A stretch of DNA of 64,000 nt from Dipteris shenzhenensis (taxonomy: Eukaryota > Polypodiophyta > Polypodiopsida > Gleicheniales): NCBI GenBank assembly GCA_047967505.1, contig CM106540.1; one strand, 5' to 3'. Positions 10,581-20,893 of the stretch are shown here, piece after piece (positions within the stretch are counted from its first letter, which is position 1; the number at the start of each line of letters is the position of its first letter). Both the position numbers and the translations under genes were made by a program. The notes below the pieces were generated by a model, which was not told the DNA's origin, ran no database searches, and worked only from the letters and a program-made list of their open reading frames with translations.

Positions 10581-11902
10581 CCAAAGAAGATTTCAGTTAT
10601 CAAGTCGACCAAGTGGAACAGGATCCTTGGTACATCGACAGCGGTGCATCATCTCATATGACAAATCATCAGGAATGGTTCACAGAAATGAAACCATTAG
10701 AAGGTCAAAATAATGTCATCTACACAGCAGACAATACACCGAATCCGGTTCAAGGGACAGGTGTTATCCCTATGAACAATTTCACTGGTACAAAAGGATT
10801 AGTCAAAGATGTGCTCTATGTTCCGAAGCTCAGCAAGAACCTTTTGTCAGTAGGTCAAATGATGGAACACAACTACAAAGTCATCTTCGACGGTGATGAA
10901 TGCACTATCAGAGACAAATCCAAAAGAGGTCAGCTAGTAGCAAAAGGTGTCAAGGAAGGCCGCTTATACAAGATGCTAGCTACAGTACCAGATAAACATG
11001 CCATGTCAGCTCAAATGCAACAGATGCCACTATCTGCAAAATGGCATAAGAGATATGGTCATGTCAACTTCAAGTAGTTGTTAGATCTAAGGAATCAAAA
11101 TATGGCAATTGGGATTCCGAAGCTACAGTTTCTTGGAAAAGTTTGTGAAGCATGCTGCTTCGGCAAACAAAAGCGAACCAACTTTGTTAGAAGTACCTCT
11201 CGTGCACGAGGTATTCTTGATTTGATTCATACAGATGTATGGGGTTATGCCCAGACCCGCAGCATCAATGGTTCACTTTATTACTTGACCTTCATCGACG
11301 ACTACAGTAGATATTGTTGGGTCTACTTTCTGAAAGAGAAATCTAAAGTGTTTGCCAGATTTCAAGAATTCAAAGCCATGGTAGAAAACCAAACAGGCAG
11401 AAAGATTAAGGTCATGAGATCAGATAGAGGAGGTGAATACATGTCTTCAGCCTTCATGAACTTTTGCAAAACTCACGGCATTCGAAGACAATTCACATGT
11501 GCAGATACTCCTTAGCAAAATGCAATAGCTGAAAGGAAGAATGGGACTTTAGCAGACAGTGCTAGAGCAATGCTTAGTGAAAAGCATCTTCCGAATCAGT
11601 ATTGGGCAGAAGCAATAGCTACAGCTAACTACTTGCTTAATCGGCTTCCTACCGAACCGATACAAGGTATGACTCCTTGTGAAGCATTCACTGGACACAA
11701 GCCACGCATTGGGCATCTCCGCATATTTGGTTGCATAGCATATGCCCACATACATGATGATCATCGCAGAAAATTGGATGCGAAGTCACGCAAATGCATC
11801 ATGGTTGGCTACAGTGAAGAAAGTAAAGCATACAAATTGTATGATCCCATCAACCGCAAAGTCATTATCTCCAGAGATGTAATCTTCGATGAGGAATCAT
11901 AA
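10581..11902 (+). pseudogene. Element B protease and integrase region with premature stops
   Basis: The frame follows from gag. The protease active site is YIDSGASSHM at 10632-10661. The integrase has the zinc-binding KWHKRYGHVN and CEACCFGKQK blocks and the acidic residues in HTDVWGY, SDRGGEY and AERKNGT, then the GYSEESKAYKLYD block. Three in-frame stops interrupt it: TAG at 11075-11077, TAG at 11513-11515 and TAA near 11900. Each sits where a CAG or CAA glutamine codon would fit; the second lies at the normally conserved glutamine before N-x-x-AER. Apart from the stops the reading frame is conserved. Confidence 0.85.
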
Positions 11903-13687
11903 TGGAAAACCTCACCTACACAGGAGATAGAAGCATCGACTTCACAGTCATCTACAGAACAGGTTGATGAAGAAGAGCAGGAATTGCCAGCAACACCCCA
12001 ATCAGCGTCACAGCAGCTCAGACGGTCTACTAGGGAAAGCAGACCACCAGCCAGATTGACATATGCTCAGAAAGGCAAAGCAATTCAGGTGGAAACCACC
12101 AACTATGCTCTTATGACTACCATCATGCCTACAGAAGAGCCAGTGTACTTCGAAGACGCAGTAGATAAGCCAGAATGGCAAACTGCTATGAATGAAGAAA
12201 TGGATGCTTTGTATAAAAACAACACTTGGGAATTATGCGGCCTTCCACCAGGAAAGAAGGCCATAGCCAACAAATGGGTATACAAAGTGAAGTACAATCC
12301 AGATGGCAGTATTCAGAGATACAAAGCCAGATTAGTTGCAAAAGGATTTGCACAACAATATGGCCAAGATTATGATGAGACTTATGCTCCAGTAGCAAAG
12401 ATGGATTCCATACGGTTCTTGATATCACTAGCGACACTCAAAAAATGGAATGTGTATCAGCTCGATGTCAAGAATGCATTTCTCAATGGTTATCTAGACG
12501 AGGAAGTCTACATGCAACAACCAGCCGGTTATGTTGAACCAGGACAGGAGAACAAGGTTTGCCATCTCAAGAAAAGTCTCTATGGCTTAAAGCAAGCACC
12601 CAGAAGTTGGTACAGCAGAATTGACAAATATTTTGCTGATCTGGGATACATGAAGTCCAATGCAGATCATACTCTCTACTACAAAGTTCAAGGGGAAGAT
12701 ATTACTATTGCACTTTTGTACGTAGATGATCTGATTGTGACAGGAAGCAAGGATAGCTTCATCAGAAAGCTAAAACAAGACTTATCTGCAGAGTTCGACA
12801 TGAAAGATCTTGGACTTATGCACTATTGTCTTGGAATTGAGTTCTGGAGAGATTCAGATAGCACATTTATGAGTCAGCTCAAATATGTTGGCAGTCTCCT
12901 GAAGAAGTTTCATATGGCAGATTGCAAGATTGCAGCCACTCCCATGGAACAGAGTTTGAAACTTACTGAAGATTCAGAAAAGCCTACAGTCAATGACAGA
13001 TACTACAGGCAACTCATTGGATCTCTTATATATCTGACAATCACACGGCCAGATATTTGTTATGCAGTAAGCTCACTAGCACAGTTTATGGCAAATCCAA
13101 AACAGTCTCACTGGAATGCAGCCAAAAGAGTCTTGAGATACATCAGAGGTACAAGACAATTTGGGATAGAATACAGAGGAAGTCATCCACGGTTGCATGG
13201 ATACTGTGACAGTGACTATGCTAGAGATCATGAGACCAGGAGATCGACACAGGGATATGCATTTTTCCTTGGTCAAGGTGCTATATCATGGTTGTCAAAC
13301 AAACAGCCAACTGTTTCTTTGTCTTCGACTGAAGCAGAATATAGGGCACTCACTACAGGTGCATGTGAGGCTATATGGCTCAGAAGACTATTGTCAGAAA
13401 CAGATTACTTTGATGAGTCAAAGCCAACAATAATATACTGTGATAATCAATCGGCTCAAGCATTGGCCAAAAATCCAGTATATCACTCCAGGACAAAGCA
13501 CATTGATGTCAGAGAGCACTTCATCAGAGAAAGAGTGTTACTTGGTGACATCACACTGCAGCATTGTGATAGCAAAGAAAATGTTGCAGATATCTTTACC
13601 AAACCACTCGGTAAAGAGCTATTCGAGAAACACCGACTAGCTCTTGGTTTGATGCAGAGGAAGGACATTCCCATTAAAGGGGTGTGA
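11903..13687 (+). CDS. Element B reverse transcriptase and RNase H (part of broken polyprotein)
   Basis: Open from the last integrase-region stop to TGA at 13687. RT blocks include EWQTAMNEEMDALYKNNTW, KARLVAKGFAQQYGQDYDET, YQLDVKNAFLNGYLDEEVY, SLYGLKQAPRSWY and the catalytic YVDD at about 12718-12729. RNase H blocks are YCDSDYARDHETRRS, SSTEAEYRAL and YCDNQSAQALAKNP, ending with HIDVREHFIRE and DIFTKPLGKELF. Both domains look complete and intact, but can only be translated as part of a polyprotein now blocked upstream. The product would copy element RNA to DNA in the cytoplasmic particle. Confidence 0.9.
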   Translation, partial: WKTSPTQEIEASTSQSSTEQVDEEEQELPATPQSASQQLRRSTRESRPPARLTYAQKGKAIQVETTNYALMTTIMPTEEPVYFEDAVDKPEWQTAMNEEMDALYKNNTWELCGLPPGKKAIANKWVYKVKYNPDGSIQRYKARLVAKGFAQQYGQDYDETYAPVAKMDSIRFLISLATLKKWNVYQLDVKNAFLNGYLDEEVYMQQPAGYVEPGQENKVCHLKKSLYGLKQAPRSWYSRIDKYFADLGYMKSNADHTLYYKVQGEDITIALLYVDDLIVTGSKDSFIRKLKQDLSAEFDMKDLGLMHYCLGIEFWRDSDSTFMSQLKYVGSLLKKFHMADCKIAATPMEQSLKLTEDSEKPTVNDRYYRQLIGSLIYLTITRPDICYAVSSLAQFMANPKQSHWNAAKRVLRYIRGTRQFGIEYRGSHPRLHGYCDSDYARDHETRRSTQGYAFFLGQGAISWLSNKQPTVSLSSTEAEYRALTTGACEAIWLRRLLSETDYFDESKPTIIYCDNQSAQALAKNPVYHSRTKHIDVREHFIRERVLLGDITLQHCDSKENVADIFTKPLGKELFEKHRLALGLMQRKDIPIKGV

Positions 13688-13763
13688 TGGAATGTAATGC
13701 TCCCTTCTTCGATTCCCCAGAATCATCATCTTGAGGGAAGGCCTACTTCATGATGTTGATCTT

Positions 13764-13772
13764 GAGGGAAGG
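13764..13772 (+). other. Polypurine tract of element B
   Basis: GAGGGAAGG directly precedes the 3' LTR. The same phrase ATCTTGAGGGAAGG also occurs about 30 bases upstream, so the tract region is locally duplicated. Confidence 0.7.
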
Positions 13773-14029
13773 TGTTGAGAGTTCACGCTCAACATCATGT
13801 GATCATGTGTGCATAGCACCATCACGTGATCATATGTGCATAGCACTAACCTTATAGAGTGCTATAAAGGAAAGGGTTAGATCCCCTAACCCTAACCCTA
13901 AAGGGGGTTGTATATATTCTATTTTTTCAACTAATTCTAGTGTACAGTTAGTCATTTGTGGTGTGCTCTCTAGCTGTGCCCTCTCTCCTCATCTCCACTC
14001 TTCTCCTCTCCCCTCTTCATATTTTGTCA
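13773..14029 (+). repeat. 3' LTR of element B
   Basis: 257 bp, TGTTGAGAG...TTTTGTCA, identical to the 5' LTR except for one base just after the CCCTAA array (GGGGGTT instead of GGGGTTT). Confidence 0.95.
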
Positions 14030-14034
14030 TGCCA
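14030..14034. repeat. Target site duplication of element B, right
   Basis: TGCCA immediately right of the 3' LTR, identical to 5945-5949. Confidence 0.9.
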
Positions 14035-14500
14035 TGCCCTCCTCTGTAGATTAGAGGGAGAAGGGAGCCGTGACGCATGTTAAAGACCAGGGTAGTGCAG
14101 AAGCTGTTCGGCCTTCTCTATAGTGGGTGCCATCAAGGCTGCCCATGCCATCACCACTGGTGAACTTGTGAGCCTTTTCGAGCTGGAGTTGGTCAACTGC
14201 TCTCACCTATGCATGTGGCCTAAGCAACGAATGCTACATGGCTGCTTCAACAAGCTGCAAGCACTAGCCGACTGTCTTGAGCAGCAAGCCTCTACACGGC
14301 TCCAACAATGACCACAAGCAGTTAAGCGCCCATGTATCTTCCTCAGCCACCCAGCTCTGCAATGACTTTAAGGCTCCCAACCACCTATGAGCCTCCACGA
14401 CCAACAAGTACACCTCAATAGCTTCAACGGAAGCCAACGCTTCCACGGACGGCTCAAGCCAGCATAGCATCAACGACAGACTCTTGCAGCAAATGTGAGC

Positions 14501-14648
14501 TCCAGCCTCTACGGCCTCAACGACTTGTATGCAGGTAGACATCTCAATCAATGGACTCCTTCATGGTGGTGGACTCCAGCCTCTACGGCCTCAACGACTT
14601 GTATGCAGGTAGACATCTCAATCAATGGACTCCTTCATGGTGGTGGAC
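14501..14648 (+). repeat. 74-bp tandem duplication in element A
   Basis: Two exact or near-exact copies (14501-14574 and 14575-14648) starting TCCAGCCTCTACGG. The perfect match indicates a recent slippage or unequal exchange. Confidence 0.9.
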
Positions 14649-16536
14649 TATCGTGACCTCTACAACAACTCCTCCACAGCTCTACATAAGATTCCATGGC
14701 CACCCCGCATTAAAGCGACATCTTGCAAGCTCTAGTCCAATGCTTGATCTCCCTTACGGCCTCCACACTTGATTCAAGCACAAGGCTCCACTGCTCCAAA
14801 GCCTCCACAGCACTCAGCCCATAGCATGCGCCTCCAACTTATCATGAGTAAGTTGGAGTGACCATAGCGGCTCTATCAGTGAGTCCACAATGATGGAAAG
14901 CACTCTCTAATGTGCACGTAGCAGGCTTCCAGCTCTTCCTCATAGCACCACCATCAGCCATGTCTCCATCCTCAAGGACACCTTAAGCAATGCGTGGCAC
15001 TCCATTCCAATAGCCCGACTAACTGCAAACAACATCACGACCCGCGGCTCCTGCAACGAACTCCACAGGGGTCCTCAATCGCTTTTATAAGAAACGGCAC
15101 CTCCAGTGCACGTAGCAACGAGCACCAAGCTCTCACGGCTTCCTCCAATAAGCCTTCATGCACAACAGAACAACCAAGCCGCGGAACTATGTAAACTTCA
15201 TCATGACAGCTATGGCAGCCCCTACTCTCAGTGGCTCCAAAGCCGACTAGTGAGCCCTAATGCTCCAAACACCTCAGCAAAGTTTGTGTCAATGACTACA
15301 AACGCCAATGACAAGCCACAAACAAAGATGAAAATCTGCAAGATGGAGACAGAATCTTCATGATTCCGTCGATCCTTCCAAAGATTCAGTGGCCTTCTTA
15401 TCTCCATGGTAACCGCTCACCTAGGTGTGGTCAAGAAGCAAACACGTGGTAGGCGGCCATGTCAGCAAGACAAAACTCATTCCTGTCCCACATTAGCACC
15501 CTGACCTAGATTGCCATGTCATCCGGGTTACAGTAACCCTGGTCAGGTCTCTGACCATGGTTAACCTAAGTGTAGCAACACAGTAAGCCTGCAATGTTAG
15601 CAGGTGACGTCTCAGCCTACCCAGTCAGCATGTGCAGTCACCATGTGCCTTCTAAGCACAGTGCCATATAGCACACTGTATGTGACCTCCATAGCCACAT
15701 CATCATTTTTGGACCCCCTTCTTGGATCAAATTTTGGCTATCCCTCTAGGAGCCATAACTTTTGATCCAAGGGGAATTTGGAGGTGATCCAAAAAGCAAA
15801 AATGCTCGCTAGCTCACTCTCTACATGTTGAGTACCTTAGATCTTCCATCTAACATTTCTGCAAGTCACCATTGATTCCTCATCATCGAAACCACCTCCT
15901 GATCCATTGCGGTGCACCCAACACTTAAAATGAATGAAGATAAAATTCATTTGGTGCATTTTGTGATTCGATGAATAGTCTAGCTGTAGACTAGCAAAGC
16001 CATAGAGGAGATCCAACTCCACCAAGCCAAGTAGGCCATTGCCACATTACTCGACTAGTTCCCACTGGCATCAATCCCTTCAGATCTATCATCAGTGTAC
16101 GCACTCATACATCTGACCAACTCAATATTCTTGGCATTTGGCACTTCATCACCTCAGAGTGACACTTGGCAGTGATCTTCCTTCTCGGATTCAGGATTAT
16201 TGCACCTTTGCATGCACACATGCCACCCATGTACAGTCACATTTGTTGACTTTTTTTGGCATTGGTTCCTACACATACATTAGCCTTGTATAGCCTCTTG
16301 GCTATGCCTAACAGTTAGTTGTCATCTTCATTTTACAGGCTTGATCCTTGGCACACACAGTTGTTCTCACATAACTTGGTTACGACCTTTTAGCGTAAGC
16401 CCCCCAGTGGTAGCTCTCCCACAGTGTTCTCATGGGTAGATACTCTCACCAATACTCGAGTAAGCCTCTTGCATAGAGCACTAGACCGCCTCTAGCATGG
16501 AGTTATTCTCATCACACAGCTGATGATACACTAATC
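14649..16536 (+). other. Element A internal non-coding region
   Basis: Many stops in all frames. The segment around 15600-15800 has GCCACATCATCA and a TTGATCCAAGG stretch similar to element B's leader. Nothing coding recognised. Confidence 0.5.
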
Positions 16537-17073
16537 ATGACTTCGGATGAGATCTGTGAGTGGAAAGAGAACCTACTTCGACCATTCATTGCCATAGGGT
16601 ACGTACCAGTCTACGATGCAAACTCAAGCCTCATTGGCCTTGACATATCAAATGTAGACGTAGATGCTTTAGATGTTAACATGGATCAGCCCGCAGATTT
16701 TGATCATGCACATTCTGCGGTAAGCCCTGAGCATGAGGCACACTTCTTGGTAAGCCCTCAGCATGAGGCACATTCAACAGTAAGCCCTCAACACAATGCA
16801 TATTTGATAGTAAGCCCTCAGCACAAGGCATATTTGATGGTAAGTCCTCAATACCAGGCAGTCCCATCTACATCAGCTCATTCTGATTTCAGTGATGTAC
16901 AGCCATCACCCTTATGCATGGATCTGACTCCCATCTCTTGCCACAGATGCAAATACTCAGCAGGAGTTCAGAGATCGTGCAGATTTACAGCAGGTAAGTC
17001 CTCAATACGAGGCACTCACATCTTTTGCCGCATGCAGAGATATATGCCCCAGTGCATTCAACTCTTCAGGTGA
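16537..17073 (+). CDS. Unrecognised 178-residue open frame with ten-residue repeats (element A)
   Basis: Starts at an ATG (16537) and runs to 17073. The N-terminal 60 residues (EICEWKENLLRPFIAIGYVP) are unrecognised. Residues about 61-108 are five repeats of a ten-residue unit, SPQHEAHFLV and variants, from 30-bp DNA repeats at about 16717-16860. The C-terminal part has scattered cysteines (CHRCKYSAGVQRSC) without a clear finger pattern. It lies where gag would be in a complete element, but nothing matches Gag. It could be a real accessory frame of a non-autonomous element or chance openness caused by the repeat. Confidence 0.35.
   Translation: MTSDEICEWKENLLRPFIAIGYVPVYDANSSLIGLDISNVDVDALDVNMDQPADFDHAHSAVSPEHEAHFLVSPQHEAHSTVSPQHNAYLIVSPQHKAYLMVSPQYQAVPSTSAHSDFSDVQPSPLCMDLTPISCHRCKYSAGVQRSCRFTAGKSSIRGTHIFCRMQRYMPQCIQLFR
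16717..16860 (+). repeat. Five 30-bp tandem repeats in element A
   Basis: The unit GGTAAGCCCTCAGCATGAGG plus ten more bases recurs five times with mismatches. The 30-bp period keeps the reading frame. Confidence 0.85.
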
Positions 17074-17089
17074 TTCCATTCCAGCATCC

Positions 17090-17542
17090 ATGACTGATGC
17101 TTTCACCTTTCACATAAAGCATACCATGGGCTCAATTCCCTTCAGCACTTTAGATCAACAAATCAGTCTTCAAGACATTTCAACATCGACTCACTCATGC
17201 CGCATCGCACCCTTGGATCCAGTGATCACCACCTCTTTCAGTCAACAGATCATTCCTCAATATGAGGATTCTCACGCATCATTGCGGTCTTGCCCCAGAG
17301 CAATGGACATCATTAGGTTCAGCCATAGCGCAATCTGGGGAGACTCAGTGTTTCATCATGCACTTATGGCTGTTGTATACAGTCCATACTTGATGCACAT
17401 CAGCAGTTGGACCAGGATTCCAGATCAGTCCCTACAACAACATTCAGCACCTCATTCACCTCAAGGACATCTTATGCACTTTCAATTGTATTTTAGGCTT
17501 CTAGGCCTTTATACTGTCAGCTCCTTCTCGACGAGCCTATGA
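17090..17542 (+). CDS. Unrecognised 150-residue open frame (element A)
   Basis: ATG at 17090, stop at 17542, just downstream of the repeat-containing frame. No motif or compositional feature ties it to a known retroelement domain. It may be decayed coding sequence or chance. Confidence 0.2.
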   Translation: MTDAFTFHIKHTMGSIPFSTLDQQISLQDISTSTHSCRIAPLDPVITTSFSQQIIPQYEDSHASLRSCPRAMDIIRFSHSAIWGDSVFHHALMAVVYSPYLMHISSWTRIPDQSLQQHSAPHSPQGHLMHFQLYFRLLGLYTVSSFSTSL

Positions 17543-18328
17543 TGGATGCTACATCCCATGCCGATGGATGTGTAGCCATGCACGTAGCAGACGACCTCTA
17601 GCTCATGACAGTTGAGCATACAAGTTGGACAGGTTCCTATACCTTGTCATTTGTACAGGCCTCTTCATCAGCAGAGCAGTGTATCACACTTGCACCTTTG
17701 GCCCCAGATTTTCAGTCCCTAGATCACTCTGTTGACACTAACTATGCAGTCTTCTTTGACCCTGCATCATCCGATACAGATTACATTACTACAACAAACC
17801 TCTCACATTGATGTTAGTTCTTTTGGGTTGGTGACACTCTTGTATGTCACAACCTGCCGAATCACATCTCCATCGCTACATCGACTAGCCTCACATCCGG
17901 ATGCCTCTTCCATAGAGTAGCTACACAGCCCATGGTGACTCATGACATGTTCAGCTTTGACATGTTCAGTACGCAGCCATACACACTGTTATTCACGTAG
18001 TCATCTTTTGATCGACCAGTCTTTGATCCAGGTGGACTTTACTTTTTGCATATTTCCTTCCTCTCCCTTTCGGCCTATTTTCTAGGTTTCGTTCCCAAAG
18101 GCGAAGTATGACCCACAACTTAAGAGGGGAAAATCTACATCTTGTACAGGACCACGTAAGTTTTACTCATTGTACATGCTTCCGCTATGTAGTCACTATG
18201 CTCACATACACACATACTACTCTGATTTCTTTTTAGTTTTCTTTTCAGTTTTGGATGCTAGCTTATGCACCAAACGAAATCCATAAAAAGGTCTTGTACA
18301 TGCACCCTCTACTTACCCAGTGCAATTT

Positions 18329-18337
18329 AAGAGGGGG
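18329..18337 (+). other. Polypurine tract of element A
   Basis: AAGAGGGGG directly before the 3' LTR start TGTTAAAG. Confidence 0.7.
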
Positions 18338-18509
18338 TGTTAAAGATAGTGTAAATTGCACTATCCACATAGGGCATAGGGGCAAACCCTAACCCTAACC
18401 CTAAGGGGTTCACATGTATATCTTCATGTTTCATTGTCAATATACTTAGTGTACAAGTAGCTATATCGTGTGCACTCCTCTCTCTCTCCCTCTCTCACTT
18501 TCGCTATCA
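18338..18509 (+). repeat. 3' LTR of element A
   Basis: 172 bp, TGTTAAAG...CGCTATCA, matching 5157-5312. It includes the CCCTAACCCTAACCCTAA array at about 18388 and the CT-rich end. Confidence 0.8.
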
Positions 18510-18530
18510 AGCAAATTAAAAAGTTACTAC

Positions 18531-18990
18531 AGGCCACTCGCTCTCTCCACCCTTTAAGCCGTGCATAGAGAAAAAGAACTCAAGGCCGAGGTGGCCAGGA
18601 TGAAGCCCCATGCCATCGAGGAAGCCAGAATCCATAACGTGAAGCTCTGACAGTGTAAGCAAATGACACTGCTTAAGGCAAAGACTGAACAAATGCAACT
18701 AATGGATGAGCTAATAGTGGAGCCAGCTAGGTTTCTTATTCAACTACAGATTTTATGCATACGCATCAAAGCACTCGTGGATCCAGGGGCAAGCCACAAC
18801 ATCTCTCGTGAGGTATGGGAAAAGCTATAGGTACCCCTAACCCTCACCATCGCTTCAATAAGAGCTATAAACAGCCAACTCTTACAAACTTTGGGTTTTG
18901 TGAATTTAAAGTCTAAAGGTTGTTCGCTAGGAAGAGGATATACAATTTTATGTTCTCCCCACAGAAGCAACTGACTAACACATTATATTG
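18531..18990 (+). pseudogene. Ty3 protease-region fragment
   Basis: The frame through 18540-18900 reads KAEVARMKPHAIEEARIH, then QMQLMDELIVEP, then the aspartic protease active-site block IKALVDPGASHNISREVW. Stops interrupt it. The block order (acidic helical stretch, then LVDPGASHN) fits a Ty3 gag-protease junction. It does not continue the integrase end found before element A, so it belongs to another fragment or to a rearranged copy. Confidence 0.5.
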
Positions 18991-20189
18991 GAAAGAACCT
19001 GCTCCTACGCCATGAACTATCAAATCGACTGGTGCCCGGATTGCTTCCCTCACAAATGGTGGCTAAACAGTGGTAATCCCACTATGTGGACCAAGTCCTG
19101 CTTCTTTAATTCCACCCTCACCGGCCCACGATAGCGAAGTTACACAAGAGGGCGAACCAAAAGCCCCAGCCACCTCCAATACCCCAACAAAAGTCCCACC
19201 TCGAAGGGAAAAGAGAGCTAGCCGTAGTGGTAAACCGGTGCCATTGCCCGCTCTGCCACCGCCACTTTCCTCTACTCAGGAAATTCGTGAACACCAAGTA
19301 CAAGAGGCTATCCTCTGCTCCCAACGACACTTCAATCGGGCCCGATGCCCAGAGGAAGTCCACACAGCATAGAAGGCCCCAGTCGCCTTAGGGACATCTC
19401 TTCCAAAACCATCCATTCCAAGAAGAAGACCACACCGCCAACTCGTGGTTCAAGCCCTAAGCTCCAATCCACCTCATCCACTGCCCCCAATAGCTCAGTC
19501 AACACCAACCACTTGGGCAGCCAAGGCAAGAAGGTCATTGGGTCTCGAAGTCCAGGGGGCAAGCCGTGAAGGTTTCGATGGCAACAACACAAGACCTTGT
19601 GTCCCCCTGAGATATAGCACCACAAGAACCTACCAATGGACCGAACAAAGCAGGCCAGCCCCCAAGTACCGAGCATGCACTATTAGCACAAATGGTCCGA
19701 CTCAATGCAAATCTTGCCAAGGACAACTAGGGAGCAGCGCAAGGACCGACCCCTCCCCTACGAGGTGTTACACAAGAACCTCCCTCTAAAAGCGATCCCT
19801 CAAAACTAATTGCAAACTTACCCCCTCCAACGGTACCGACCTACTCACAAAAGCAAGGGTCTACACCAAGGGCGGACTCACAAGAACCCACTTTCCCCAA
19901 GGAGACAGACCACGTCGCAACAACTAAGCCCAACGCCAATGTGCCTCTAGCATCCAAGGTAAAAAACAAGCTGGACACTTACTCTACATGGCTTTTAACA
20001 TGCTATGCAGCAGCACAGCGCCCGCCCACACCGCATTCATCATAATCATACACATCCATGGTCAGCACTAGGTGATTAGAGTCAGTACGTCCATTTTTGC
20101 ATTTGTTCACCATCTCGCACGTTGGCCTCACAATCATCCTGCATCGCACAAATGCACTCTACTCACTCTCTCTCACACCCCACCTTCAC

Positions 20190-20193
<4 letters not shown>
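18991..20193 (+). other. Probable decayed retroelement sequence, unrecognised
   Basis: Short open stretches (for example 19070-19372, rich in K, R and P) but no domain recognised. It may be the continuation of the Ty3 fragment upstream. Confidence 0.3.

Positions 20194-20279
<86 letters not shown>
20194..20279. repeat. (CT)43 microsatellite
   Basis: About 86 bases of uninterrupted CT. Open frames of Ser-Leu repeats across it are artefacts. Confidence 0.95.
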
Positions 20280-20282
<3 letters not shown>

Positions 20283-20299
20283 TTTCACTTCTTTACACA

Positions 20300-20870
20300 G
20301 TTAGTATTGCACCGGTCATTGCCAAAGAAGTATCCCGCTGACCGTCACCATCGCCATTGCCAAATCACATCGGTCACCATCGCCCAAGGAGTATTCCACC
20401 AACCATCGCCATCACGTATCCCACCGGTCGTTGCCATAGAAGTATCCTACCAATCATCGCCCTCACAAAATCCCACTAACTGTCGCCATCACGTATCGTG
20501 TCGGTCCTTGCCAAAGAAGTATCCCGCCGACCATCGCCATTGCTAGATCACATCGATCATTGCAACCCAAGGAGTATCCCATCGACTGTAGCCATCGCAT
20601 ATCCTGCGTGCCATTGCCAAATAAGTATCTTGCCGACTGTCGCCATCGCCAAATCACACCGGTCGCCGCCCAAGAAGTATCCCACCAACCATCGCCATCA
20701 TCAAATCACACCAATCGTTGCCATCGTCAAATCACACCCACCGTTGCCATCCCGTATTGCACCAATCGGGTTCTCTTCATATCACATCGACCATCGCCAT
20801 CGACTAACCCATTGATTGTCGTGACCTACCACCCTGCCGACCATTGCCATAGAAAGATCTTGAGATGCAA
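20300..20870. repeat. Degenerate minisatellite based on ACCATCGCCATCGCC
   Basis: Units of roughly 35-40 bp with CCATCGCCAT, AAATCACA and GAAGTATCCC phrases recur about 14 times with many differences. No gene is supported here. Confidence 0.75.
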
Positions 20871-20874
20871 AATC

Positions 20875-20882
20875 TATATAAA
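20875..20882 (+). promoter_or_regulatory. TATA-like box before unrecognised frames
   Basis: TATATAAA directly upstream of an extended set of open frames beginning near 20894. This is consistent with the end of an LTR or a promoter but unproven. Confidence 0.3.
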
Positions 20883-20893
20883 CAAGCCTTATC

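Larger units (their letters stand above)
5950..14029 (+). mobile_element. Element B: complete Ty1/copia LTR retrotransposon (8,080 bp)
   Basis: LTRs of 257 bp (5950-6206 and 13773-14029) differ at one position. They have TG...CA ends, a perfect Met-tRNA primer site follows the 5' LTR, and a purine tract precedes the 3' LTR. The element is flanked by the 5-bp duplication TGCCA. Internal order is leader, gag, protease, integrase, RT, RNase H, which is the copia order. The near-identical LTRs mean recent insertion, yet the polyprotein has three in-frame stops and a 490-bp insertion in gag. This copy must have been mobilised by proteins from another copy, or was mutated soon after insertion. Confidence 0.95.
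5157..18509 (+). mobile_element. Element A: copia-like LTR element without pol, host of nested element B
   Basis: LTRs of about 156 and 172 bp at 5157-5312 and 18338-18509 share telomere-like CCCTAA repeats, the same T-C-rich end and the TG...CA ends. A Met-tRNA-type primer site follows the 5' LTR, and a purine tract precedes the 3' LTR. Without element B the internal region is about 4.9 kb. It contains no recognisable protease, integrase or RT, so A would depend on enzymes from another element. No matching target duplication is seen (GGTCA versus AGCAA), and the 5' LTR lacks about 16 bases near its start, so the left end has been altered. Confidence 0.75.

Noticed and set aside
16717-16860. 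CRISPR-like array
   Set aside because: Direct tandem units without unique spacers, in a plant retroelement.
20072-20546. Ser-Leu repeat open frames
   Set aside because: Translation of the CT microsatellite and the adjoining minisatellite.
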